Shown: one piece after another, positions 34,546-43,203 of the stretch
Position numbering within the stretch: position 1 is the stretch's first letter
How the letters are laid out: the number at the start of each line of letters is the position of its first letter
DNA from: Saprospiraceae bacterium
GTDB lineage: Bacteria; Bacteroidota; Bacteroidia; Chitinophagales; Saprospiraceae
Direction of reading: 5' to 3'
Assembly (NCBI GenBank): GCA_020631355.1
Contig: JAHDHL010000041.1
Location: forward strand, 1-47,355
DNA length: 47,355 nt
The notes under the pieces: generated by a model
The model's input: the letters and a program-made list of their open reading frames with translations, nothing else
What the model was told of the DNA's origin: nothing
Database searches by the model: none
Made by a program: the position numbers and the translations under genes

Positions 34546-35268
34546 ATGAAGATAGACCAATTACTCGTTCGTGGATTAGCCCACCCCCATTTTTGTGAAG
34601 ATGCATTATTATACTCTGAGGTAGGACATCATCGTTGGCTCATTGCCGTAATGGATGGATGTTCCAATGGCATTGAAAGCCATTTTGCATCTACTCTCAA
34701 AACCAAGATGCTTCAGAAAATAAGTAAGGAATGGTATTACAGAGCATTGCACCTCCCCCACCCTGAGCCTAAGCTACATTTAGGAGTCATCATCAAATCC
34801 CTATTCAATCTACTGAAACAACAACAGCAATTATTGCAACTGAGTCCGTATGAATTATTGAGTACTGTATTGATTGGATTGGTTGATGCCAAGGATAAAA
34901 CCGGGACATTCGTTTGTATAGGTGACGGATATCTTATCCATCAAGGTGAATGGTGGGAATTCGAACAAAATAACCAACCTGATTATCTGGCTTATCATTT
35001 GGGAATGGAGCCTGATAATTGGTACCAGAAACTAAATCCCGCCATTACAATAGATAACATCAATCAACTGACCTTAGCGACGGACGGAATCCACTCATTT
35101 GAGGCCATTCATCCAGATTATGAGATGGAGCAAAAGATTCATATTCCCAATTACCTGACAGGTAGTCATGATTTGAATCTATACCAAAGATTCCGAATCA
35201 TTGAATCCGAATGGAAATTTGCTCCCGTGGATGATTTGGCCCTCGTCCAAATCCATTTAGAAGCATGA
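34546..35268 (+). CDS. PP2C-like Ser/Thr phosphatase domain protein
   Basis: 240 residues with the metal-binding aspartates of the PPM/PP2C fold: Asp19 (FCEDALL), Asp37 (AVMDGCSNG), Asp180 (LATDGIHSF) and Asp229/Asp230 (PVDDLALVQI). GTFVCIGDGYLIHQ is the central strand. The family dephosphorylates Ser/Thr or, in the SpoIIE branch, regulates anti-anti-sigma factors. No kinase or FHA partner is adjacent, so the pathway is unknown. Shorter than typical (about 250-270), yet all acidic residues remain. Confidence 0.75.
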   Translation: MKIDQLLVRGLAHPHFCEDALLYSEVGHHRWLIAVMDGCSNGIESHFASTLKTKMLQKISKEWYYRALHLPHPEPKLHLGVIIKSLFNLLKQQQQLLQLSPYELLSTVLIGLVDAKDKTGTFVCIGDGYLIHQGEWWEFEQNNQPDYLAYHLGMEPDNWYQKLNPAITIDNINQLTLATDGIHSFEAIHPDYEMEQKIHIPNYLTGSHDLNLYQRFRIIESEWKFAPVDDLALVQIHLEA

Positions 35269-35279
35269 GTATGATTCAT

Positions 35280-35291
35280 CTTTTGCAAAAG
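35280..35291. repeat. 12-bp perfect palindrome upstream of the aldo/keto reductase gene
   Basis: CTTTTGCAAAAG is self-complementary with no loop, 84 bp before the ATG at 35375. Operator-like, but unassigned. Confidence 0.3.
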
Positions 35292-35374
35292 TTGTCTTCC
35301 AACGGATAAAGATGCAGGATGTCGTTATGCCGGAATTGTATCATTTTAATTAACTTCGGGCAAAATCTAATGAT

Positions 35375-36217
35375 ATGGAATACGTTAAGTTGCACAATGG
35401 TTATGAGTTTCCTCTATTGGGATTAGGTACTTTCAGAGCTAGGGAGGATGAAGCCCAGAGAGCGATGGAATATGCCCTGGAAGTGGGTTATAAGGCATTC
35501 GATACCGCATTCATTTATTCCAATGAAAAGACGATTGGCCAGACACTCAAGCAACAGAACGTAAATCGGGAAGATATCTTCCTTACCAGCAAGTTATGGA
35601 ATACCGTTTCACAGAAAACAGATGCCAGGGAAGCATTCGAAAGAACCTGCGATGATTTGGGAACGGATTATTTGGATTTATACCTGATACATTGGCCGGG
35701 TTCCTACCAACGTAATGCAGCAATGTGGTCTGTTCTGGAGGAATTGTACCAAGAAAAGAGAGTCAAGGCAATTGGTGTATCGAATTTTAACATTCATCAC
35801 CTCAACAGCCTGATGTCGCAAAGTACCATCAAACCAATGGTCAACCAAGTAGAATGTCATATTAAACTTCAGAATCATGCCTTACAACAATTCTGCAACG
35901 GTCATGAAATTTATCTCCAGGCATATGCTCCGCTGATGAGTGCTCAATTCAAGGAAATTACAGAAGATGAAAACTTGGCCAAGATTGGCGAAAAATACGG
36001 TAAAACCGCTGCACAGATAGCATTAAAGGCTTTGGTATCCCGCGATATCATAGCTCTGCCCAAATCCAGTAACAAAGGAAGACTGCAACAGAATTTTGAA
36101 ATCTTCGATTTCGAACTAACCGACGAAGAAACCTTTGCCATTAGAAAAATGAACCGAGGAAAAAGGATATTTCCCGAGCCAGACAATGTGGATTTCGGGT
36201 TTTCTGCCTGGTGGTAA
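35375..36217 (+). CDS. Aldo/keto reductase
   Basis: 280 residues, the normal length for the AKR5-type prokaryotic branch. The catalytic tetrad is visible: Asp and Tyr in FDTAFIYSNE, Lys in FLTSKLW and His in LYLIHWPG. NADPH contacts are in ALPKSSNKGRLQQNFEIFDF. It reduces aldehydes or ketones (2,5-diketo-gluconate, methylglyoxal and similar) in the cytoplasm. A sequence close to a -7 element (TAACTTCG, 35351-35358) lies upstream. Monocistronic. Confidence 0.92.
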   Translation: MEYVKLHNGYEFPLLGLGTFRAREDEAQRAMEYALEVGYKAFDTAFIYSNEKTIGQTLKQQNVNREDIFLTSKLWNTVSQKTDAREAFERTCDDLGTDYLDLYLIHWPGSYQRNAAMWSVLEELYQEKRVKAIGVSNFNIHHLNSLMSQSTIKPMVNQVECHIKLQNHALQQFCNGHEIYLQAYAPLMSAQFKEITEDENLAKIGEKYGKTAAQIALKALVSRDIIALPKSSNKGRLQQNFEIFDFELTDEETFAIRKMNRGKRIFPEPDNVDFGFSAWW

Positions 36218-36322
36218 AGATTTACCATGTCACATATTTCGATTATATCAAAATAAATGAGGTTAAATGGCATTATAATGCAGGGTAATAAGTAACAAAA
36301 TTACTTTAGCCTTAAACAGATA

Positions 36323-38242
36323 ATGCCTCCTTATCCAAACATCCAATTGCTCATTTTGCTCCTTTTGTGTAGCACCATCATGCTACACGCACAGGATTCT
36401 ATTGATGACTGGTCAGGAAAGAATCTTTCGAATAAGGAAAGGGGCGATTTGGCCCTACTTAATCTTAAGTACAATGAAGCGGATTCCTTGTACGACTTGG
36501 CCCTAAAAAAAGAAGTGACTGCCATTGATAAAATAAAGTTACTTCTCCAGAAGAACGAAATTCTCATACAAACCGGAAAAACCCGTTTTATCTCATTCAA
36601 TCTCAAGAAGATCGAACACCTACTTGATAAGACAGATGATCCGGACCTCCTCTACGAATATCACTACCAATACAGTATCTATTACCAAAGAACCAATAAT
36701 TTCATATCTGAATTAGAGCATCTACTACAAGCCAAGAAATACATCAAGGAAGATGATGACTTCAAAATCATAGAGATCAACCATCTGACTTCCATCATTT
36801 ATTATTGTCTTAAGGACTATAAATCAGCCTTGGCCATTTTCGAGGAAAACCTTGCATATAATGAAAGCAAACAGATGCATGATAAGGCTTTACTCTCCTA
36901 TTATGGTATTGCGGATTGTCATTTGAATATGGGTCATACAAAAGAAGCCAAGCGAATCACCCAGCATATCCTTGCATTCAGTGAGGAAACAGGTGCCAGT
37001 AATTCGATAGGATACGCCTACAGTCTCATGAGTTCCATTCTCATCAAGGAATCCAAATTGGACTCTGCCTTGGTCTTTGCCAATCAGGGAATCGAAATCA
37101 GTCTGTTACAAAAGGATAACAAGGAAGTTGCTGAAAATTACTTCAATAAGGCCCAGATTTTCTTTATTCGCGAACAATACAAGGATGCCATCAAATGGGC
37201 AGTTATGGCTGATGAAATCAGGGATTATTATGATTTCAATCTTAATGAATTATTGGCTAATTCCTACGCAGCTATCGGTGATCACCAACAGGCTTTTCGT
37301 ATTATGTCAGAAATGAGGGAAGAACAAATAAAAAAAGAAGAAAACAGCCAATCTTTCCGTACTGCCTCAGAATTATTAAGAGTGAATTTTGAAAGGGAAC
37401 AACAGGTACAAGGATTCCTCACGCAGCAAAAGCTACAGAATCTGCAAATGGCTTACGGTATTTTTGCGATAGTGGGAATTCTTCTGATTGCCATTCCTTT
37501 CATTGCTGTCCAGTATGCGAATAAGAAAGAACTTGATGAATACTATCAAGAATTAGTGGAAAAGAATGAGGACTTGAGTTATTTCGCTTATATCTGTTCA
37601 CATGACCTCAAGGAATCCGTTAGGAATATTGGTAGTTTTACCGGACTCATTGAACATAAAATCCAAAGGGAAGCTCCTGGTGTTGATTATAAGGATTATT
37701 TCAACATCATAGATTCCGGGGTTTCCACACTTTCCAAAATCATAGATTCATTAAAAATGTTTGCTGAAGCCAACCGGTCCGAAGCCAACGAGTATCGTCA
37801 TATCCTACTCAAGGATGTAGTTGAAAATGCCTTATTCAATATGCGGGATATCATTGGAAGCAAGGAAGTAGAAATCGAAATCGAGGACCGCATCCAGACT
37901 GCGGTCAACACTTCGGAATATGCCATGTACCATATCATTTACAATGTGGTAAAGAATGCGGTTCATCACAATATGGAAACCCACCCGAAGATTACGATTG
38001 AACTGACAAAGGATCTGGATTGGAATACCATAAGTATCCAGGATAATGGCCCGGGTATTTCCAAAGACCATTTGGAATATATCTTCAAACCTTTCAAGAC
38101 CTTAAAGAACAAGAGTATTTCCAATTCATCTGGTTTGGGCTTGTCTATCTGTAAGAAACTCATCAACAATCTGAATGGTAACATCTGGGCTACCTCACAA
38201 AAAGGTCAGGGAAGTACATTCTTCATTCGTATTCCTAGGTAA
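36323..38242 (+). CDS. TPR-repeat sensor histidine kinase (HisKA type)
   Basis: 639 residues: signal peptide (1-23), periplasmic TPR-like helices (about 40-340; YYGIADCHLNMGHTKEA and similar), one membrane helix (about 376-398) and a short coiled coil. His427 follows in YICSHDLKESVRNIG (HisKA dimerisation domain), then N-box VVKNAVHHN and G1/F/G2 boxes DNGPGISKDHLEYIFKPF and SGLGLSICKKL. The NBS is complete. Unlike the kinase at 19333 this is the classical HisKA subtype. No response regulator is adjacent, so it is an orphan. Confidence 0.92.
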   Translation: MPPYPNIQLLILLLLCSTIMLHAQDSIDDWSGKNLSNKERGDLALLNLKYNEADSLYDLALKKEVTAIDKIKLLLQKNEILIQTGKTRFISFNLKKIEHLLDKTDDPDLLYEYHYQYSIYYQRTNNFISELEHLLQAKKYIKEDDDFKIIEINHLTSIIYYCLKDYKSALAIFEENLAYNESKQMHDKALLSYYGIADCHLNMGHTKEAKRITQHILAFSEETGASNSIGYAYSLMSSILIKESKLDSALVFANQGIEISLLQKDNKEVAENYFNKAQIFFIREQYKDAIKWAVMADEIRDYYDFNLNELLANSYAAIGDHQQAFRIMSEMREEQIKKEENSQSFRTASELLRVNFEREQQVQGFLTQQKLQNLQMAYGIFAIVGILLIAIPFIAVQYANKKELDEYYQELVEKNEDLSYFAYICSHDLKESVRNIGSFTGLIEHKIQREAPGVDYKDYFNIIDSGVSTLSKIIDSLKMFAEANRSEANEYRHILLKDVVENALFNMRDIIGSKEVEIEIEDRIQTAVNTSEYAMYHIIYNVVKNAVHHNMETHPKITIELTKDLDWNTISIQDNGPGISKDHLEYIFKPFKTLKNKSISNSSGLGLSICKKLINNLNGNIWATSQKGQGSTFFIRIPR

Positions 38243-38400
38243 TATGGCTCCAATGGATTGGACATTCCCATTAAAGACCATCAATTAAGGAAAACTTAAA
38301 ATCCTCGAATAAGTCTTATTGTTTTATTATTCCTATCATTTCTCTGGTATCCTATTGGAGAAAAGTTCGTTATTCAATGTAGTGATTCAAAACCATTAGC

Positions 38401-39012
38401 ATGAAACGAAAGGAATTCCTATTCAAGAGTACTTTAGCAGCGTTCGCCATCTCCACATTCGGTAAGGTAGTGAAACAGGAGCAAGACGTCTTCATGGGAG
38501 ATTGTGAAACGACCAATGATATACTGGGTCCGTTTTATCGTTCTGATGCCCCAGTCCGTGATGATTTGGTCACCAAAGGATTGGTCGGAACCATCATTAC
38601 CCTAAAGGGAAAGGTCTTTGGCAATGATTGCAGCACGCCCTTGGAAAATGCATTGGTGGAAATATGGCATTGCAATACTGAGGGAGATTACGACAATGAT
38701 TCCTCAAAATTCCATCAAAGGGCCAAATGGTATACGAATGAGTTGGGTGAATACCAATTCAGGACCATACTACCGGGTAAGTACCTGAATGGGAGCCGCT
38801 ATCGTCCTGCCCACATACATTTCAGGGTGACGGCAAATGGGTCCAAGGAATTGATTTCACAGATTTATTTCCAAGGAGATCCGCACATTGAGAAAGACCA
38901 TTGGGCTTCGCAAAAGAAAGCTGAAAAAAGAATCCTACCCATTGTCCTAGAAGATACGAAAGGTAATTTAGTAGTGAATTTCGATATTAGTCTAGCTCAA
39001 AAAGAGAACTGA
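38401..39012 (+). CDS. Intradiol ring-cleavage dioxygenase-family protein
   Basis: 203 residues. The core of the protocatechuate 3,4-dioxygenase fold is present, with candidate Fe(III) ligands Tyr in EGDYDND, Tyr in WYTNELGEYQFRT and two His in YRPAHIHFRV. The N-terminal 20 residues (MKRKEFLFKSTLAAFAISTF) resemble an export signal but lack a twin-Arg pair. Expected reaction: oxidative opening of catechol-type rings. No other aromatic-degradation genes are here; in Bacteroidota such stand-alone enzymes are common and their substrate is unknown. Convergent, four bases from the next gene. Confidence 0.85.
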   Translation: MKRKEFLFKSTLAAFAISTFGKVVKQEQDVFMGDCETTNDILGPFYRSDAPVRDDLVTKGLVGTIITLKGKVFGNDCSTPLENALVEIWHCNTEGDYDNDSSKFHQRAKWYTNELGEYQFRTILPGKYLNGSRYRPAHIHFRVTANGSKELISQIYFQGDPHIEKDHWASQKKAEKRILPIVLEDTKGNLVVNFDISLAQKEN

Positions 39013-39016
39013 TCCA

Positions 39017-39706
39017 TTACCAAAAATCATATCGGTAAACAATTCCGAACATGATACTATAGTGGTATACCTTAACATCAGGTAAACCATGTCTATAAAA
39101 ATATCTGGGAACATACATCCCCTTGCATTGCAACATGAAATTATCATATATCCTATACCGTAAGGATAATGAATGATAGATATTATACCTTCTATTATAA
39201 GTCGTGTAAGTCTGACGAGTTTCAGAGGAGCCATAGACCTGTGGCGCCTGAAAATGAAAATCAGTAATGAGATAGGTCAATTCACCTATTCTTCCCAGCA
39301 TTCCAAATGCTGTGGAAATTTGGATTTTCTCATGGGGTGAAAAGGTATAATCCACACCTAGTTTATAATAGGAAAATACATTTCTGGACATGTGATGAAC
39401 CGGAAATTCCTCACCTGTATTCGAGAAAGGTAATTCATCAAAACCTGCTACATTCTTGAGTGCATGTCCGAATTTGGTCATTCCGAATTCCAAACCCAAG
39501 GCATGCTTCTCCGATAATGAATAATAAAAGGATTGATTCAAATCATAGGCAAATACGCCGGTATGGCCATATACATTTCCTTTATTAATATCCATTATAT
39601 TCATCGAGTTGGAATACCCGATATTGGATTCGAATTGGATGCCTAGTTGGGAATAGGCATCTAATGCATATCCAAAAATGATGAGGAATAGAATACTTGC
39701 TCTCAT
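39017..39706 (-). CDS. Outer-membrane beta-barrel-like protein (operon gene 3)
   Basis: 229 residues from the ATG at 39706, where a Sec signal peptide begins (ending DAYSQ). An ATG at 39736 lies inside a hairpin and would add ten residues. The mature part alternates polar and aromatic/hydrophobic residues (FSYYKLGVDYTF, YHSLSLRYRIYDNF, YHYSIMFGIVYRYDFW), ending on a Trp/Phe pair as barrels do. Related in length and pattern to the protein at 41156, and third in the same operon. Function unknown. Confidence 0.6.
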   Translation of the reverse strand: MRASILFLIIFGYALDAYSQLGIQFESNIGYSNSMNIMDINKGNVYGHTGVFAYDLNQSFYYSLSEKHALGLEFGMTKFGHALKNVAGFDELPFSNTGEEFPVHHMSRNVFSYYKLGVDYTFSPHEKIQISTAFGMLGRIGELTYLITDFHFQAPQVYGSSETRQTYTTYNRRYNIYHSLSLRYRIYDNFMLQCKGMYVPRYFYRHGLPDVKVYHYSIMFGIVYRYDFW

Positions 39707-39719
39707 ATTGATGAAATTA

Positions 39720-39741
39720 CCCGGATGCCTGAGCATCCGGG
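39720..39741 (-). repeat. GC-rich hairpin inside the operon
   Basis: CCCGGATGC (39720-39728) pairs with GCATCCGGG (39733-39741) around a 4-nt loop. It lies between two genes on the same strand with no U-run after it. Likely an mRNA stability or translation-control stem. Confidence 0.55.
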
Positions 39742-39757
39742 ATAAAATAAATGATTC

Positions 39758-41152
39758 TTATTCAAAAAGTTCGAAATCATATACACCATAAGTGGTACTG
39801 GTCATTTCGGCTGAGAAATCTGCCTTGATTTCATCCGGCCCATCCTCAAACCAACTGAATGATGTATTCGGATTGTACTTCACCTTTACCTTTCTCTTGT
39901 GCTTGTATTTCTTACAATCAGCTGGAATATCCGTATTCCCGTTACAGAAATTATTCGTGATATCACCAAAAATTCGGATACCTAAATCCTTAGCAGGCCT
40001 CTTCTTTTTCCAGTTGCCATTGTTCTTTTTTCTGTAACTTCTTGTCTTACCCCATACTTTCTCATCCGTGAGGAAACCATCAGTGGTTCTGACTCCTACC
40101 TCACCCTCTAGCTTCCACTCTCTATCACCAGATGTAAAGTGATAACTAGCAATCTCACGTGAACGATTACCTGAATTACAATTCTCGGGTGTAATACAAA
40201 TGGTCAGTGGGAAAGTTTCTGTTTTTATAGACCCCAAATCACATTCACCTCCTGCACAGTCCGTTAGTGTTCTTGCCGTAATCTTAATAGTGTATGTAGC
40301 ACATGAATTACTACTACCGGCAGAAATCTCAGGATAAATATGATTCTGAACATTTAACTCTGTATCAGACACAGACCCATCACCCCACTCAATCTTATAT
40401 GTTGCAGGACAGAATGAACCGTTAGCCAATAAACCACTCGGATTGATTGATACATGATTGTAATTACCATTTACATTGGTTTCTACCGTGTAGGAAAATG
40501 AAAGGGTACAAGATCTGGTATCCGGGCCAGGACTAGGTTCTTGTGGATGAGGATCAATTTCAGATTTCACATTGAAAATCTCAACTTCAGAATCATCAAA
40601 CTCATTAATGAAAGATACTTTTGGGTTCTTTGCGAAATAACCGTTTTCTCTTACATCAGCTAGAGCTTTGAGATCAGCATCCTTAATGATACAAATGATG
40701 TTCCTAGACATGTACTTGTAAATGGCATTTCCCATTTTCACCTCATGATTCTCATTCAGGAAAATCTCCATATCAGGATCAAGGATTTGGAATGGTAAGC
40801 GCTTGGCGTAATCATTATCGGCATTATCCAATCTTTCATACTTAAGCCTCAATGATTTGAATCCGAATTGCTTGTCGACAATCTTATCAAGCAATGGGTC
40901 ACCATACTCATAGCTGTCATCATCAATTTGGGAATAATCGAACTCATCCACTTTCTGATCCACCTCCTTGATGAAAGCATTGATGTGTCTCTTATCCTTA
41001 AAATCCAACATCGTTTCAAATGTACCCGGAGGGTTTGCAAATTTGGAATATTCCGAATAATCGAATTCCTTGGCATCTATGCCACTGAAAGGTCCATACA
41101 TGAATGAACACAGCATTCCTCCCAGAATGCAAATAAAAAATAACTGTTTCAT
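39758..41152 (-). CDS. Secreted protein of unknown family with PKD-like segment (operon gene 2)
   Basis: 464 residues; no family recognised. Signal peptide about 1-20. Residues 25-200 are charged and Asp/Tyr-rich (DYSQIDDDSYEYGD). A Pro-rich linker follows (HPQEPSPGPDTRS), then a beta-sandwich-like region with YKIEWGDGSVSD, the WGDG turn typical of PKD repeats, and many cysteines (about ten in the C-terminal half) that could form disulfides. The last third is basic (KKNNGNWKKKRPAK, YKHKRKVKVKY). It is separated by 3 bp from the upstream barrel gene, so the two are translated together. Confidence 0.6.
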   Translation of the reverse strand: MKQLFFICILGGMLCSFMYGPFSGIDAKEFDYSEYSKFANPPGTFETMLDFKDKRHINAFIKEVDQKVDEFDYSQIDDDSYEYGDPLLDKIVDKQFGFKSLRLKYERLDNADNDYAKRLPFQILDPDMEIFLNENHEVKMGNAIYKYMSRNIICIIKDADLKALADVRENGYFAKNPKVSFINEFDDSEVEIFNVKSEIDPHPQEPSPGPDTRSCTLSFSYTVETNVNGNYNHVSINPSGLLANGSFCPATYKIEWGDGSVSDTELNVQNHIYPEISAGSSNSCATYTIKITARTLTDCAGGECDLGSIKTETFPLTICITPENCNSGNRSREIASYHFTSGDREWKLEGEVGVRTTDGFLTDEKVWGKTRSYRKKNNGNWKKKRPAKDLGIRIFGDITNNFCNGNTDIPADCKKYKHKRKVKVKYNPNTSFSWFEDGPDEIKADFSAEMTSTTYGVYDFELFE

Positions 41153-41155
41153 GGT

Positions 41156-41875
41156 TTAAATAGTTATATTATAAAATAATGAAAATTTGAATTGATACAA
41201 CTCTATTGCAGTCGTATTATTAAAATCAGTTGTTCTCTTATTAATGGATTGAATGTGGTCTGAATAAATCAACGATAGTGACCATTTATCATTCAAATAA
41301 TGCCTAATAAAAAATCCGTAGGATAAGGTCATGGTTCTATAATCCAAAACCTTTGTCCTTTCTTTTTCAAAATATTGATCGGCGCCGAAAGTATCAGTCA
41401 ACCAAACTTCCCTGCTCATTTCCCTTGCACCCAAATGGATATCGCCATAAAAAAGGAAGCCTACATCCAAGGACTCCACAGGCTGAATGAAAGGGCCCAT
41501 TCCCAATCGGAAGTAATATTGATTCATATTCACCCAACGCTCTATCCTGTACGAAACAGGGTCTACAGGATCATCCATTAGGACTCCGGTAAAATTTCTT
41601 CCCTCGAAATTCCTACTAGCAATACCAGCTGTTAGCTTGGCATTCAGCCAAGGATTCCTCTGATAATCAAGATGATACTCCAATCCATAGCCATACCCAA
41701 CATTCACATCATAGAAAAGGTGTGTGTTGATACCGTATTTGGATGGTACTTCAGGAACGACAACATCAATATGTAATCCAATGGAATGATTGAACTCCCC
41801 AGATTCTTGGGAGTAACTTACCAAGGTAAGTAAGAGGAATACGCATAGTGTTAATGTACGGTTGAGTATGTACAT
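41156..41875 (-). CDS. Outer-membrane beta-barrel-like protein (operon gene 1)
   Basis: 239 residues. Signal peptide about 1-22 (VSYSQ). The mature part has alternating aromatic strands (NVGYGYGLEYHLDYQ, NQYYFRLGMGPF, TMTLSYGFFIRHYLND, ELYQFKFSLFYNITI). First gene of the operon with a consensus promoter just upstream. Same length class and style as the operon's third gene; both flank the cysteine-rich secreted protein, suggesting a three-part surface or outer-membrane unit. Confidence 0.6.
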   Translation of the reverse strand: MYILNRTLTLCVFLLLTLVSYSQESGEFNHSIGLHIDVVVPEVPSKYGINTHLFYDVNVGYGYGLEYHLDYQRNPWLNAKLTAGIASRNFEGRNFTGVLMDDPVDPVSYRIERWVNMNQYYFRLGMGPFIQPVESLDVGFLFYGDIHLGAREMSREVWLTDTFGADQYFEKERTKVLDYRTMTLSYGFFIRHYLNDKWSLSLIYSDHIQSINKRTTDFNNTTAIELYQFKFSLFYNITI

Positions 41876-41904
41876 AATTTGTTGTTGTTAAGAAGTTATA
41901 AATA

Positions 41905-41935
41905 CAAAACTATTTGATAAAATTTAAAAAATCAA
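41905..41935 (-). promoter_or_regulatory. Promoter of the barrel/secreted-protein operon
   Basis: Minus strand: TTG (41935-41933), 20-bp spacer, TAGTTTTG (41912-41905). Exact match to TTG-N17-23-TAnnTTTG, about 30 bp before the ATG at 41875. A 10-bp palindrome AGCAGCTGCT (41935-41944) abuts the -33 element. Confidence 0.7.
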
Positions 41936-42034
41936 GCAGCTGCTGCAACAAAATCGAAAAATCATGCACCAAGTATAATAGAGAGATTCAATCAATGACT
42001 CCTCAAATCAATTAAGATATTAAAACCAAAATCC

Positions 42035-42307
42035 ATGTATAAATACATCATATACAGCAGCATCATATTCTATTCTTCAGCTTTGATTGCACAAGAAGAC
42101 AGTACTTCAATCCATGAAGAAAAGATCATTATTATTCATGAAAAAATAGATGATAAAAAAAATGAGAAAATCATCACTATCACATTTTCTAAGGAATTAT
42201 TCAAAAAGAAAATGAAAAATTCTGCTCAAAAAATCAGAGAATATTACCAAAACCAAAAAGCATTCTTTGAAGAAAGGAGAAAAGTAAAAAGGGAAATGAA
42301 TAAGTAA
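42035..42307 (+). CDS. Small secreted charged protein, unknown
   Basis: 90 residues: signal peptide (about 1-20, ending LIAQ), then a very charged Lys/Glu-rich helical body (IHEKIDDKKNEKIITITF, AFFEERRKVKREMNK). No family recognised. The small-protein composition and the signal peptide resemble Bacteroidota LPS/envelope-stress small proteins. Possibly first gene of a unit with the GIN lipoprotein 125 bp downstream. Confidence 0.55.
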   Translation: MYKYIIYSSIIFYSSALIAQEDSTSIHEEKIIIIHEKIDDKKNEKIITITFSKELFKKKMKNSAQKIREYYQNQKAFFEERRKVKREMNK

Positions 42308-42432
42308 CCTAATCAGCAACCATCCCAAAAACACTTTTTCACCAGCACATCATTACAGTAATTTGAATTCATCCCTTGGATGAACGGCCATTTTATTGGC
42401 TACATATTTCTATCAATCAAAATCTCAATATC

Positions 42433-43167
42433 ATGAAAGCATTAAGAATTAGTTTTTTAGCATTAATCATTTCTAGTATTTTTTTCACGAGTTGCGAAGA
42501 ACCCTTATGTATCAGAGGAGAGGGGCCTATTGTATCAGAATTCCTCAACATCAACCAAACTTTTTCAAAGGTGGAATTAGAAGGTTCCTGTGATGTGATT
42601 ATTTCCTATGGCAACAATTATGAAATCGAAGCTGTGGGACATGGAAACATTATTGACCGACTGATTACATCAGTCGTTGGTGATGAACTAATCATTGAAT
42701 TAGAAAAGCACTGTTATCTACAACACGAACTGACACTATACATTACCATGCCTTATATCGACAAAGCTACATTGGACGGTTCAGGAGATATGATTATCAA
42801 TGATTTCCCTAACCAATTCGATTTCCAAGTAGACCTGATTGGTTCCGGAGATATCCAATTGAACGAATTCACAGGTACGGAAAACATGTATATCAAAATT
42901 GATGGAAGTGGGGATATCAAGGCACATAAGGACTTTCCTGACTTACAGGTTTTGGATATCCGAGTATCAGGCTCCGGGGATTATTCCGGATATCCCATAG
43001 AGGTTAGCGAATGTAATGTCAGCATATCAGGTAGTGGTTCTGCCAAGGTCTATGCGGAAGATGTTCTGAATGTCATCATAGATGGCAGTGGGGATGTATT
43101 CTACAAAGGCAATCCCCAAGTCACTCAATCCATAGCCGGTTCCGGAGATGTTATCAATAGAAATTAA
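42433..43167 (+). CDS. GIN-domain (DUF2807) lipoprotein
   Basis: 244 residues from the ATG at 42433; an in-frame ATG at 42376 would put a polar stretch before the signal. Lipobox IFFTSC (Cys21). The body is a right-handed parallel-helix-like GIN domain in which the turn GSGD recurs six times with one GSGS and one GSCD variant (LDGSGDM, IDGSGDI, VSGSGDY, IDGSGDV and others). DUF2807 proteins are 'putative auto-transporter adhesin head' proteins of the Bacteroidota envelope, of unknown role. Confidence 0.88.
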   Translation: MKALRISFLALIISSIFFTSCEEPLCIRGEGPIVSEFLNINQTFSKVELEGSCDVIISYGNNYEIEAVGHGNIIDRLITSVVGDELIIELEKHCYLQHELTLYITMPYIDKATLDGSGDMIINDFPNQFDFQVDLIGSGDIQLNEFTGTENMYIKIDGSGDIKAHKDFPDLQVLDIRVSGSGDYSGYPIEVSECNVSISGSGSAKVYAEDVLNVIIDGSGDVFYKGNPQVTQSIAGSGDVINRN

Positions 43168-43203
43168 ATCCATCCTTTCATTACAATCTAAATTCAAATC
43201 AAT

